From Skermania sp. ID1734 (lineage in GTDB: Bacteria > Actinomycetota > Actinomycetes > Mycobacteriales > Mycobacteriaceae): a DNA stretch of 64,000 bases. The notes under the pieces were generated by a model. It saw only the letters and a list, made by a program, of their open reading frames with translations. It made no database searches and was not told the origin of the DNA. Position numbers and translations under genes: made by a program. The stretch is taken from NCBI RefSeq assembly GCF_007489285.1, contig NZ_VLIY01000011.1, positions 124,001 through 188,000 on the forward strand. The letters run 5' to 3'. Below are positions 40,608 through 49,379 of the stretch, in pieces. Each line of letters begins with the position of its first letter. Within the stretch, counting starts at the first letter, position 1.

Positions 40608-41762
40608 TCAGGACCGCGACCCCTGCGCCGCCAGCACCCGGTCGCGTTTGCGCGGCGCGATGTTGGCCTGGCTGAGGTCACCGCGGTAGTGGGCACGCAC
40701 CCGCTTGTCCATGATGTGGCGCCACAGCGGCGGGAACATGGCATAGATGATCATCGTCGCGTAACCGGCCGGCAGCTGCGGAGCCTCCGACGCGCTGCGC
40801 AGCGTCTGATAACGGCGGCCCGGGTGCGCGTGGTGGTCGCTGTGCCGCTGCAAATGGAACAGGAAAACGTTGGTGATCAGCCGGTCACTGTTCCAGCTGT
40901 GCTCGGGGGCGATGCGCTCGTAGACGCCGTTACGCAGCGATTTGCGGCGCAGGCCGTAGTGCTCGACGTAATTGACGGTCTCGAGCAGCATGATCGCGAT
41001 CGCCGCCTGCAGCACAAGGTACGGCAGGATACCCACCCCGAACACGGCGACGAGCACGACGAACAACACCAGGCTCATCGACCACGCCTGCAGGTTGTCG
41101 TTTTCCACGGACCACGTGCGCAGACCCTTGCGCGAGAGCCGTTCACGCTCGAGCTGCCATGCCGAGCGCAGACCACCGATGATGCTGCGCGGCAGGAACT
41201 CCCACAGCGACTCACCGAGCCGGGCCGAGGCCGGATCCTCGGGCGTCGCGACCCGGGCATGGTGGCCGCGATTGTGCTCGACGAAGAAATGCCCATAGCA
41301 CGATTGAGCGAGCGCGACCTTGGCCAGCCAGCGCTCGTGCTTCTCGACACGGTGGCCGAGTTCGTGCGCGGCATTGATGCCGATTCCGCTCACCACGCCG
41401 ACGGTGACCGCGAGGCCGATCTTGTCGGTGAGATTGAGACTGTCCTGGGCCCACATATAGCTGGCCACCAACAAGCCGGCAAAGAGCACCGGCAGGAACA
41501 TGTACGTGCACCACCGGTAGTACCGGTCGGCGGACAGCTGCTTGTAGACCTCGTCGGGCGGATTCTGCCCATCCTCACCGACGACCGCGTCGACCACGGG
41601 AATGATCACAAAGACCAACACCGGGCCGATCCACCACATGACCTCCAGCCCAGTGAGCCGGACCAAGGTAGACGGCAACAGCGCAGATGCCGGCGCGATG
41701 AGCCCCAGCATCCACAGATACCGCTTACGGTCGCGCCATTGCCCAGCACTCACGCCAGCCAC
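40608..41762 (-). CDS. Second AlkB-type alkane 1-monooxygenase
   Basis: 384-residue integral membrane non-haem diiron hydroxylase of the AlkB family. Its His clusters are complete: [29 protein letters not shown], the [10 protein letters not shown] alkane signature, and [18 protein letters not shown]. Six hydrophobic helices are visible. It clearly parallels the AlkB at 42977-44230 but has a shorter N-terminus and a different tail. It lies beyond the TetR gene, where M. tuberculosis has sahH directly, so it is an extra copy. No rubredoxin follows it; it would have to share RubA/RubB. The gap of 165 bases before it (41763-41927) shows nothing I recognise. Confidence 0.92.
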   Translation of the reverse strand: MAGVSAGQWRDRKRYLWMLGLIAPASALLPSTLVRLTGLEVMWWIGPVLVFVIIPVVDAVVGEDGQNPPDEVYKQLSADRYYRWCTYMFLPVLFAGLLVASYMWAQDSLNLTDKIGLAVTVGVVSGIGINAAHELGHRVEKHERWLAKVALAQSCYGHFFVEHNRGHHARVATPEDPASARLGESLWEFLPRSIIGGLRSAWQLERERLSRKGLRTWSVENDNLQAWSMSLVLFVVLVAVFGVGILPYLVLQAAIAIMLLETVNYVEHYGLRRKSLRNGVYERIAPEHSWNSDRLITNVFLFHLQRHSDHHAHPGRRYQTLRSASEAPQLPAGYATMIIYAMFPPLWRHIMDKRVRAHYRGDLSQANIAPRKRDRVLAAQGSRS

Positions 41763-41927
41763 GGCCTCTCCCCTTGACGACCAATCTCGACACTTATATG
41801 AAGTTCATCCGCCTAATTCCGCCAGCCGTTACGGGGTATTCCAACCCTTGGACGCGACACGCAGAAAAGCGACCAAAATGTAACCCGCAAACAGAGTTTT
41901 CTCCGAATCGCGGGGTCGGTGATTGGT

Positions 41928-42581
41928 CTAATCGACAGCGCCGGGGGCGGGCTGAAGCTGCTGAGCAGCGATGATGGCCTCGACATACGGCGCAAGGACC
42001 TCGGCCAGCTCCTCGGGAACAGTTAGCACCGAGTTCGCCGGGATGCCGATGTAGCTGAGCGCCAACCGGACGAAGACGCTGGCGAGCGCGGTGGCCTGCT
42101 CGGTGGTCGCGCGCACCCAGCTGCCCCGGAAGGCGGCAGCCAGCCGCTCGGTGGCGTGTTCGACCAAGGGCAGCCCGTCGATAGTGATCAGGCGCAACAG
42201 GTCCGGCTTCACCTCGCCGGTGAGCAACGATTGGATCAGTGGGTCCGAAGCACTGTCGAGAAAGAAGGTCTCCAGCCCTTGCCGCATGGCGGCGCGGGCA
42301 TCGCCGACGTTCGCCCACAACGCCCGGTCCACATGCGACACCAGTTCGTCGGCCAACCGCACGGCGTAGGCCTGGGCCAGTCCGGTGCGGGAGCCGAACT
42401 CGTTGTACAAAGTTTGTCGGCTCAGGCCGGCGCTGCGGGCCACGTCGGCGAGGGTGACCTTCGACCAGTCCCGCTGCATGAGCAACTCGCGCAGCGCGTC
42501 GAGCACCGAATCGCGCAGCAGCCCGCGTGCCGCAGTTTGATACGGAACGCGGGCGTGCGGCGGCTCGTGCGACGAATTCAT
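41928..42581 (-). CDS. TetR regulator of the alkB cluster (AlkX/Rv3249c type)
   Basis: 217-residue TetR-family protein. The helix-turn-helix DWSKVTLADVARSAGLSRQTLYNEFGSRTGLAQAYA is typical; the C-terminal domain (VSHVDRALWANVGDARAAMRQGLETFFLDSASDPLIQSLLTG) matches the alkane-cluster regulator called AlkX in related genera. It is the last gene of the alkB-rubA-rubB-tetR string, 19 bases after rubB, and probably represses the cluster promoter until fatty acids or alkanes bind. The ATG at 42581 gives the usual length. Confidence 0.9.
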   Translation of the reverse strand: MNSSHEPPHARVPYQTAARGLLRDSVLDALRELLMQRDWSKVTLADVARSAGLSRQTLYNEFGSRTGLAQAYAVRLADELVSHVDRALWANVGDARAAMRQGLETFFLDSASDPLIQSLLTGEVKPDLLRLITIDGLPLVEHATERLAAAFRGSWVRATTEQATALASVFVRLALSYIGIPANSVLTVPEELAEVLAPYVEAIIAAQQLQPAPGAVD

Positions 42582-42600
42582 CGCGGGTTGGCGACTGCTG

Positions 42601-42783
42601 TCACGAACGCTCGACTTCCACCATGAAGAAGTCGGCCTTGGCGGCGCCGCAGTCCGGGCAGGTCCAGTCGTCGGGAATGTCGTCCCAGCGGGTACCGGGC
42701 TCGATACCGTCCTCCGGCCAGCCCTTGGCCTCGTCGTACTCGAAACCGCACTGGGCACACTGATAGAGCTTGTAGTCGTTCAT
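42601..42783 (-). CDS. rubB: Rubredoxin RubB
   Basis: 60-residue iron protein that passes electrons to AlkB. The two knuckles are [12 protein letters not shown] and [11 protein letters not shown], spaced as in AlkG2-type rubredoxins, with the Trp/Asp segment [14 protein letters not shown] between. This is the electron-transfer-competent class. It starts 8 bases after the rubA stop. Confidence 0.95.
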   Translation of the reverse strand: MNDYKLYQCAQCGFEYDEAKGWPEDGIEPGTRWDDIPDDWTCPDCGAAKADFFMVEVERS

Positions 42784-42791
42784 TTCTCGTC

Positions 42792-42977
42792 TTACCTTCC
42801 CGAGCCCGCGGACGCCTCCACCGGCTCGAAATCGATCTTCTCGCGGACCCCGCAGTCCGGGCAGCACCAGTCGTCCGGCACCTTGTCCCAGGTCGTTCCC
42901 GCGGGGAACCCTTCGCGTGGTGCGCCGGTCGCCTCGTCGTAGACGTAGTCGCAGACCGGACACTTGTAGGCGCTCAC
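42792..42977 (-). CDS. rubA: Rubredoxin RubA
   Basis: 61-residue rubredoxin with [15 protein letters not shown] and [18 protein letters not shown]. The extra Arg after the second knuckle (CGVREK) resembles AlkG1-type rubredoxins, which by themselves do not support alkane hydroxylation, so RubA and RubB may not be equivalent. The GTG start overlaps the alkB stop by one base (TAGTG). Confidence 0.94.
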   Translation of the reverse strand: MSAYKCPVCDYVYDEATGAPREGFPAGTTWDKVPDDWCCPDCGVREKIDFEPVEASAGSGR

Positions 42978-44230
42978 TAGACCCGTGCCTCCTCCGTCTC
43001 GGATTTACCGTAACGGGCAAGCACCTGCTCCCGCTTGGGCGGGTGAATATTGGCCTTGGTGATGTCGCCGCCGTAGTGCGCGAGAACCCGCTTGTCCATG
43101 ACCTTGCGCCAGATCGGCGGGAAGTAGCCGATCAGAATCATGCTGGCGTAACCGCTCGGCAGGTTCGGCGCGCCGTCCCAGCTGCGCAGCGTCTGGTAGC
43201 GCCGCGTCGGGTAGGCGTGGTGGTCGCTGTGCCGCTGCAGGTGGTACAGGAAGATGTTGGTGACGATGTGGTCGCTGTTCCAGCTGTGCACCGGCGCCGG
43301 GCGCTCGTAACGACCCGAGGCGGTCTTCTGCCGGACCAGCCCGTAGTGCTCGAGGTAGTTCACCGATTCCAGCAGGCTGAAGCCCATGATCGCCTGGATG
43401 ACCAGCAGCGGCAGGACCTGCCAGCCGAAGATCGCGGTGAGCGCGGCGAACAGCACGGCCGACATCAACCAGGCCGAAAGCACCTCGTTCTGCAGCGTCC
43501 ATGGCCCCTTGCCCAAGCGCTGTAGCCGGGCCTTCTCCAGGTTCCACGCCGAGCGCAGGCTACCGATGACGGTGCGCGGGAAGAACGCCCAGAACGTTTC
43601 GCCGACTCGCGAGCTGGCCGGGTCTTCCGGCGTCGCAACGCGCACGTGGTGGCCGCGGTTGTGCTCGATGTAGAAGTGGCCGTAGAAGGTCTGCGCCAAC
43701 GCGATCCGGGACAGCCAGCGCTCGAGGTCGACCTTCTTGTGGCCCAGTTCGTGGGCGGTGTTGATGCCGATGCCGCCGATTATGCCGACCGTGATGAACA
43801 GCCCGATCTTGTTGATCAGGTGCAGACCTTGACCGTCCTCGAAGCCCAGCCAGGTCAGGTTGTCCGAGGTGGCCAGGTAGCAGGCGAAGATCAGGGTGGC
43901 GTACTGGAACGGCAGGTACAGGTAGGTGAGGTAGCGGTAGTACTTGTCGTTCTCGAGGTACTCCATGACCTCGTCGGGCGGGTTGTTGCCGTCCGGGCCG
44001 AAGAATATGTCCGCGAGCGGAATGATGATGTAAACCAGGATCGGACCCAGCCAGACCGGGATCTGTGCGACGTCATGCCAGCCGAGCTGGTTCAGCCCCC
44101 AGATCAGCGGAAGTCCGATCAGGAAAAGGCCGGTCGGGGCGAACAGGCCCCACAGCCACATGTACCGCTTGGTGTCTCGCCAGTTTGCCGCAACCGGGTT
44201 CGTAGGCACGGACTCAGCGTGCGTGGACAT
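42977..44230 (-). CDS. alkB: Alkane 1-monooxygenase AlkB
   Basis: 417-residue membrane diiron hydroxylase that oxidises the terminal methyl group of n-alkanes or fatty chains. His motifs are [40 protein letters not shown] and [18 protein letters not shown]. It has about six membrane helices; the bulky Trp in the second helix region, which limits chain length in some homologues, cannot be judged by eye. The ATG at 44230 starts M-S-T-H-A-E-S. It is the first gene of the alkB-rubA-rubB-tetR operon, with three palindromes in the upstream 120 bases. Confidence 0.95.
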   Translation of the reverse strand: MSTHAESVPTNPVAANWRDTKRYMWLWGLFAPTGLFLIGLPLIWGLNQLGWHDVAQIPVWLGPILVYIIIPLADIFFGPDGNNPPDEVMEYLENDKYYRYLTYLYLPFQYATLIFACYLATSDNLTWLGFEDGQGLHLINKIGLFITVGIIGGIGINTAHELGHKKVDLERWLSRIALAQTFYGHFYIEHNRGHHVRVATPEDPASSRVGETFWAFFPRTVIGSLRSAWNLEKARLQRLGKGPWTLQNEVLSAWLMSAVLFAALTAIFGWQVLPLLVIQAIMGFSLLESVNYLEHYGLVRQKTASGRYERPAPVHSWNSDHIVTNIFLYHLQRHSDHHAYPTRRYQTLRSWDGAPNLPSGYASMILIGYFPPIWRKVMDKRVLAHYGGDITKANIHPPKREQVLARYGKSETEEARV

Positions 44231-44253
44231 CGTTGTCTCCAATCGACAGACGC

Positions 44254-44349
44254 ATATGCAGTGCATATCTACAGGTGGATGCCCGCTCGACGGTGAGCCA
44301 CACCACCCATGTCTTTACATTACATATCGCTATGTCGGCTGTCTAGACA
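44254..44349. promoter_or_regulatory. Operator region of the alkB operon: three palindromes
   Basis: ATATGCA-G-TGCATAT (44254-44268) is a perfect 15-bp palindrome 24 bases before the alkB start. Further up lie ACATA-N4-TATGT (44322-44335) and TGTCTAGACA (44340-44349). They are plausible binding sites for the cluster's TetR regulator, and the AT-rich 44311-44335 stretch is a likely promoter on the minus strand. Confidence 0.55.
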
Positions 44350-44351
44350 AA

Positions 44352-45875
44352 TCAATCCATTTGTAAATCGCGGCTCGGCGGGCCGGTGTGCACTCCTTCA
44401 GCGCGGTTGAGGGCCGAGTGGCGGTACCCGTACGCGAAGTAGACGACGAAGCCAACCGCCATCCAGATGATGAACCGCAGCCACGTTTCCACCGACAGGT
44501 TGAGCATGAGCCACAGGCACGCGAGCACCGACAGGATCGGCACGAGCGGGACGAGCGGAACCTTGAAGCTGCGCTCGAGGTCGGGCCGAGTCCGGCGCAG
44601 GATCACCACGCCGATCGACACCAGCACGAACGCGAACAACGTGCCGATGTTGACCATTTCTTCCAGGGTCCCGATGGGCACCAGCCCGGCAACGACCGCG
44701 CAGACCACACCGACCAGCACGGTGATACGGACGGGAGTGCCCCGTTTTCCGGTGCGGGCCAGCGGTCGCGGCAGCAACCCGTCACGGCACATGGCGAACA
44801 GCACCCGCGCCTGGCCCAGCATCAAGACCATCACCACGGTGGTCAGGCCGGCCAGCGCGCCGAAGGAGATCACGTTCTTGGCCCAGGTGACGCCGTTGAG
44901 GGCGAACGCGGTGGCCAGCGTCGACTTGTCGCCGGAGAGCTTGTCGTAGTGCACCATCCCGGTCAGTACCAGCGTCACCGCCACGTACAGCACGGTCACG
45001 ATCGCCAGCGAGCCGAGAATGCCGCGCGGCAGCGCGCGCTGCGGATCGCGGGTCTCCTCGGCCGTGGTGGCGACGATGTCGAAGCCGATGAACGCGAAGA
45101 ACACCAGGCTGGCCGCGGCCAGCAATCCGTACCAGCCGAAGGTGCTGTTGCCGGCGCCGGTGACGAACGAGAACAGCGACTGGTGCAGGCCTTCCTTGCC
45201 GGCTCCGCCGTGGGATGGCGGAATGTACGGCGAGTAGTTGTCGACCTTGATGTATGCGGCGCCGACGATGATCACCAGCAGCACGACCGCGATCTTGATA
45301 GCGGTGATCACTGCCGACACTCGCGACGAGAGCTTCGTTCCGGTTGCCAGCAGCACGGTCAGGATGGCGATGATCAGCACCGCCCCCCAGTCGATGGTCA
45401 CCCCGCCGAGGTGCACTGACGTCGCCGACGTGCCGATGACCTCGCCGAGATACAGCGACCAGCCCTTTGCCACCACCGACACGCCCAGCGCGAACTCGAG
45501 GGTGAGGTCCCACCCGATGATCCACGCGATCAACTCGCCGAACGTTGCGTAAGAGAACGTGTAGGCGCTGCCGGCCACCGGCACGGTGGAGGCGAACTCG
45601 GCATAGCAGAGCGCGGCGAGCGCACAGGCGATGGCCGCGATGACGAAGGCGACCGACACGGCCGGTCCCGCCACGTTGCCGGCCACATTCGCGGTCAGCG
45701 TGAAGATGCCGGCGCCGATGACCACGGCCACGCCGAAGATGGTCAGGTCCCAGGCCGTCAGATCGCGACGCAGTTTGGTATCCGGCTCATCGGTGTCGCG
45801 AATCGACTGCTCCACCGACTTGGCGCGGAACAGACCGGTGCGGACACTGGCCTGCTCACCTACGGTACGGGTCAT
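44352..45875 (-). CDS. APC superfamily amino acid permease (Rv3253c, cationic amino acid transporter type)
   Basis: 507-residue inner-membrane transporter with about 12-14 helices. The N-terminal LTAWDLTIFGVAVVIGAGIFTLTA, with GAGIF in the first helix, is the substrate-binding signature of APC proteins, and AFIGFDIVATTAEETRDPQRALPRGI is the helix-6 signature of the cationic amino acid transporter subgroup. Arginine or lysine uptake is the usual inference. The ATG at 45875 follows GGAGG eight bases upstream. Its stop lies just past the alkB operator region. Confidence 0.9.
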   Translation of the reverse strand: MTRTVGEQASVRTGLFRAKSVEQSIRDTDEPDTKLRRDLTAWDLTIFGVAVVIGAGIFTLTANVAGNVAGPAVSVAFVIAAIACALAALCYAEFASTVPVAGSAYTFSYATFGELIAWIIGWDLTLEFALGVSVVAKGWSLYLGEVIGTSATSVHLGGVTIDWGAVLIIAILTVLLATGTKLSSRVSAVITAIKIAVVLLVIIVGAAYIKVDNYSPYIPPSHGGAGKEGLHQSLFSFVTGAGNSTFGWYGLLAAASLVFFAFIGFDIVATTAEETRDPQRALPRGILGSLAIVTVLYVAVTLVLTGMVHYDKLSGDKSTLATAFALNGVTWAKNVISFGALAGLTTVVMVLMLGQARVLFAMCRDGLLPRPLARTGKRGTPVRITVLVGVVCAVVAGLVPIGTLEEMVNIGTLFAFVLVSIGVVILRRTRPDLERSFKVPLVPLVPILSVLACLWLMLNLSVETWLRFIIWMAVGFVVYFAYGYRHSALNRAEGVHTGPPSRDLQMD

Positions 45876-45926
45876 TCCAGTGTCCTCCGGCGTTGAAGGT
45901 TGGGGTGCGTCTCGCGACATTACGGC

Positions 45927-46856
45927 TCACACGGTCGCCTGTCGCTGCGATCGGTACAGATCGGGCTCTAAGTAGATGAGTCGGGCGGCCGGCAGCGCGG
46001 CCCGGACGCGCGCCTCGGCCTCATCGATGGCGGCCGCGACCGCCGAAATGTCAAGGCCGGGAACCATCGCGATCTTCGCCGCCACAAGGATTTCCTCCGG
46101 ACCCAGGTACTGCGTCTTGAGGTGGATGACCCGCTCGATCTGCGCGCCTTCGGTGAGGCCGGTACGAATGCGGCGTTCGTCGTCCGGCGTGACGCCCTCA
46201 CCGATGAGCAGGCTCTTCATCTCGACGATGAGGATGATCGCGATGACGCCGAGCAGAGTCCCGATGCACAGGGTGCCAATCCCGTCCCACACCGGGTCGT
46301 CGGTGAGAATCGTCAGTCCGACCCCGAAGAGGGCGAGCACCAGGCCCACCAGTGCGCCGGTGTCTTCCAGCAGCACCACCGGCAACTCCGGGCTGCGCGA
46401 GTTGCGGATGAATCGCCACCAACTGCCGTCGCCCTTGAGTGGGCGCGACTCCCGCGCCGCGGTGATGAAGCTGTAGGCCTCGAGGCAGACGGCGATGACC
46501 AAGATGACCACGGCCACCACCGCCGAGCTGAGCTCCTCGGGATGGCGGATCTTATGAATGCCCTCATAGATGGCGAACACCGAGCCGAGCGTGAACAGCA
46601 CCAGCGCAACGACAAAGGAATAGAAGTAGCGGTTGCGGCCGTAGCCGAACGGGTGCAGGGAGTCGGCTTCCTGTTCAGCGCGGTTCTGCCCCAACAGGAG
46701 CAACCCCTGGTTGGAGGTGTCGGCTACCGAGTGCACCGATTCGGCGAGCATCGATGACGACCCGGTGACGAGAAAACCGACGAACTTTGCTGCCGCGATG
46801 CCCGCGTTGGCGCTCAGCGCCGCAATGATCGCCTTCTTACCGCCGCCTGCTGACAT
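45927..46856 (-). CDS. Cation diffusion facilitator transporter
   Basis: 309-residue CDF-family metal exporter with six membrane helices. Helix 2 and 5 motifs SSSMLAESVHSVADTSNQGLLLLG and LLEDTGALVGLVLALFG hold the Asp/His metal sites, here HSVAD and EDTGA, so the second site is HxxxD on one side and ExxGA-like on the other, as in the SLC30A9-like branch. The C-terminal cytoplasmic domain (IRTGLTEGAQIERVIHLKTQYLGPEEILVAAKIAMV) completes the family. Zn2+, Mn2+ or Fe2+ are possible cargos. It is 51 bases upstream of the APC gene on the same strand. M. tuberculosis has a different gene here. Confidence 0.88.
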   Translation of the reverse strand: MSAGGGKKAIIAALSANAGIAAAKFVGFLVTGSSSMLAESVHSVADTSNQGLLLLGQNRAEQEADSLHPFGYGRNRYFYSFVVALVLFTLGSVFAIYEGIHKIRHPEELSSAVVAVVILVIAVCLEAYSFITAARESRPLKGDGSWWRFIRNSRSPELPVVLLEDTGALVGLVLALFGVGLTILTDDPVWDGIGTLCIGTLLGVIAIILIVEMKSLLIGEGVTPDDERRIRTGLTEGAQIERVIHLKTQYLGPEEILVAAKIAMVPGLDISAVAAAIDEAEARVRAALPAARLIYLEPDLYRSQRQATV

Positions 46857-46954
46857 GTCCGATCCCTCACCCTCGCTGGTCGTGCGGCGCTAAGGCTACA
46901 CAGGCATTTCGGACAACGTCGGGCCCGACCACAGGGTCGATGAACCACACCGCG

Positions 46955-48199
46955 TCAGCGAACCAACTGCCCGACAGACGCGCAGAACAGCTGCGCTGAT
47001 TCCGCAGTGGTCGACACCGTTATTTCCGGGTCGGCCGCCGACACCCAGCCCGCCGCGCCCGGACGCAAAATGAGCTCTTCGCCGCCGCAGCGGATCTGTA
47101 CGTCCGCCGCGGTGCACAGCGCGATCGCCGGCCCGTCGACGGCAACGCTCACCGGACCGGTCGCTGCTGACAGGTCGACCCGCAGCAGCGCGAACTCCGG
47201 CGCTGGCGTCCGGTAGCGGACCACGCCATCGGCGCCATAAGGAACCGGGCGGAGCACCGGGACGTCGACCGGGGTGAAGTCGAGCACGCGTAACAACTCG
47301 GGCACGTCGACATGCTTGGGCGTCAATCCGCCGCGCAGAACATTGTCGGAGTTGGCCATGATTTCGACCGCGACACCGCGCAGGTAGGCGTGCAGGTTGC
47401 CGGCATCGAGGTAAAGCCCCTCCCCTGGTTCCAGGGTCACTCGATTGAGCAGCAGGGCGGCGAGAATCCCGGCATCGCCCGGATAGGTCTCGGCGAGCTC
47501 GAGGGCGCTGCGCACCTCGGGCCCGAACCGCCGATCGCATCCGGCGCACCGGGAATGGTTGGCCAGATACCGCACGCAGCCGTCCAACACTTCCGGCAGC
47601 AGCGCCCCGAGCACCGGCTGCGGCAACGTGATCCAGGTGGTGAACAACGTGCGCAAGCCGATCGCGTTCGGTTGCTCGATGAGCAGGCTCGCGTACTTGT
47701 CCAGCGCCGCAACCTCGAGCGCCTGCAAGAGTTCGATCGTCACCCGCGGATCGCGGAATCCGGCGAGGGCCTCGAACGGTTCCAGCGCGACAACGAGTTC
47801 GGGCTTGTGGCTGTCGTCGCGGTAATTGCGCACCGGCGAGTCGATCGGGATCCGGGCCCGGTTCTCCCGCTCGAAACCCTCCCGCGCCTGCGCGGCGCTC
47901 GGATGCGCCTGTAGCGACAAGGGCTCCTCGGCGGCGAGGATTTTCAACAGGAACGGCAGCCGGGTACCGAACTGGCGCACCACTTTTCCGCCCAACTCGG
48001 TTTCCGGATCCGCGTGCAGGGCCTCGAGCAACGACCGGCGCTGACCGTCGAGAACCAGCAGTGCCGGATCGGCCGGGTGCGCACCGAACCAGAGTTCGGC
48101 TTCCGGATGCGGCGAGGGCACCTGGCGCCCACACAGTTCGGCCAGCGCAGTGCGCGAGCCCCACGCATAGTTGCGCACCACGCCTTCGAGGCGCCGCAC
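46955..48199 (-). CDS. manA: Mannose-6-phosphate isomerase
   Basis: 414-residue zinc enzyme that interconverts fructose 6-phosphate and mannose 6-phosphate, the entry to GDP-mannose and the mannose-containing lipids PIM, LM and LAM. Type I signatures: YAWGSRTALAELCG, LKILAAEEPLSLQAHPSAAQAREGF (zinc His and Gln), HKPELVVALEPFEALAGF and GEGLYLDAGNLHAYLRGVAVEIMANSDNVLRGG. The GTG start overlaps the upstream stop by one base (TAGTG). Confidence 0.95.
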   Translation of the reverse strand: MRRLEGVVRNYAWGSRTALAELCGRQVPSPHPEAELWFGAHPADPALLVLDGQRRSLLEALHADPETELGGKVVRQFGTRLPFLLKILAAEEPLSLQAHPSAAQAREGFERENRARIPIDSPVRNYRDDSHKPELVVALEPFEALAGFRDPRVTIELLQALEVAALDKYASLLIEQPNAIGLRTLFTTWITLPQPVLGALLPEVLDGCVRYLANHSRCAGCDRRFGPEVRSALELAETYPGDAGILAALLLNRVTLEPGEGLYLDAGNLHAYLRGVAVEIMANSDNVLRGGLTPKHVDVPELLRVLDFTPVDVPVLRPVPYGADGVVRYRTPAPEFALLRVDLSAATGPVSVAVDGPAIALCTAADVQIRCGGEELILRPGAAGWVSAADPEITVSTTAESAQLFCASVGQLVR

Positions 48200-49323
48200 T
48201 ATCCGGTCACCTCGCTCATCGCGCGCCCGTTCGGCCCGCTCAGCAGATTGAGATATGCCGCCGCCATCTCGATCCGCACCGCAAGGGTGGTCAGCCGCTC
48301 CAACTCCCGGCCGGGCCGTTGCGGCTGCTGCGGGCTGGTGTCGTCCTCGGTTTCCACCGTCAACAGGTCGGCATCGCGCAGCAGCGCCATCCGCCGTTGG
48401 ACCGCGGCCCGGTCGTCGGTGAGGCTGAGCACGACGATGCGGGCGCCTTGCTGCGGACGCGGACCGTCGAGTTGCTCGTCGTGGAACAGCGGGTCGTAAC
48501 CCGGCGGCATCGCGGTGCCGGCCGTGAGTTCCGGGGCGGCCGCCACCACGGCGGCCAGTTCAGCCGCGCTGGCCACCGCGCCGGTCCGAAGCAAAACCTC
48601 GCTCGCGTGCCGGGCCAGACCTGTCGTGGCCGGGGCATCGCCGGCGAAGACGACGCGGTGATCGTGTATTCGTGAGGCCAGCGCCTTGGCCGGGTTGTGG
48701 TACACCTCGTTGCGCGGATGGTCGCGCAGCGCTTCGGCGTCGAGCGCGTCGGCCAGCGTCTCGAGGTCGGGCAGTCGCGGCCCGGAACGGGTCGGATCGA
48801 CCGCGCCCAGCACCGCGATGCCCACGGCGAGGAAGCGCAGCAGCGTGTTCTGATCTCCCACAACTACGCGCGGCGGAACCCGCGCCGCGCGGCCCGCGCC
48901 GGCGGCCCGCATCGGCCCTTCATCGGGTACGGCGACGATCACCTCGGCACCGCGGCGAGCCGCGAGATCGACCGATTCGAGGAGCGCGGGGTCGCCCGCG
49001 TCGTCGCCCGACACGATGACCACATCCAGTGGGCCCACCCAGGGCGGAGTCGCATCGACATGCAGCAGTGGCAGCCCCGCGCCGCCGGCAAGGGTGGCCA
49101 CCAGCAACGCCGACGCCCGCGCCGCCCGGCCGGATCTTGCCACCAGCACCATGCTGCGCGGACGCAGGTCGGTCAATCGGTCGAGAGCACCCTCGGCTAC
49201 CGCTGCCGCCGTGGCGCGCACCTGCGCTCCGCCCAATGCCGCCGAGCGCAGCCCGCCCTCGAAGTCCGCCGCCTCCAGCGAGGCCGCGTCATCGAGATCG
49301 AGCACCGACATTGGCGCGGTCAT
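48199..49323 (-). CDS. SIS-domain sugar isomerase-like protein (Rv3256c type)
   Basis: About 374 residues, related to the bifunctional phosphoglucose/phosphomannose isomerase C-terminal family. The N-terminal half carries a SIS-like phosphosugar-binding segment (LRPRSMVLVARSGRAARASALLVATL), and HPRNEVYHNPAKALASRI with the conserved Glu/His is also typical. Lying between pmmA and manA, it probably regulates or assists mannose-phosphate metabolism. The start is uncertain: ATG 49323, ATG 49311 and an upstream in-frame ATG at 49371 are all possible. The stop overlaps the manA start. Confidence 0.8.
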   Translation of the reverse strand: MTAPMSVLDLDDAASLEAADFEGGLRSAALGGAQVRATAAAVAEGALDRLTDLRPRSMVLVARSGRAARASALLVATLAGGAGLPLLHVDATPPWVGPLDVVIVSGDDAGDPALLESVDLAARRGAEVIVAVPDEGPMRAAGAGRAARVPPRVVVGDQNTLLRFLAVGIAVLGAVDPTRSGPRLPDLETLADALDAEALRDHPRNEVYHNPAKALASRIHDHRVVFAGDAPATTGLARHASEVLLRTGAVASAAELAAVVAAAPELTAGTAMPPGYDPLFHDEQLDGPRPQQGARIVVLSLTDDRAAVQRRMALLRDADLLTVETEDDTSPQQPQRPGRELERLTTLAVRIEMAAAYLNLLSGPNGRAMSEVTG

Positions 49324-49379
49324 GACTACTGCCCTGAGCCTTTCGAATTCGACTGGAAGCTCTAATTCCACTATCCCAG

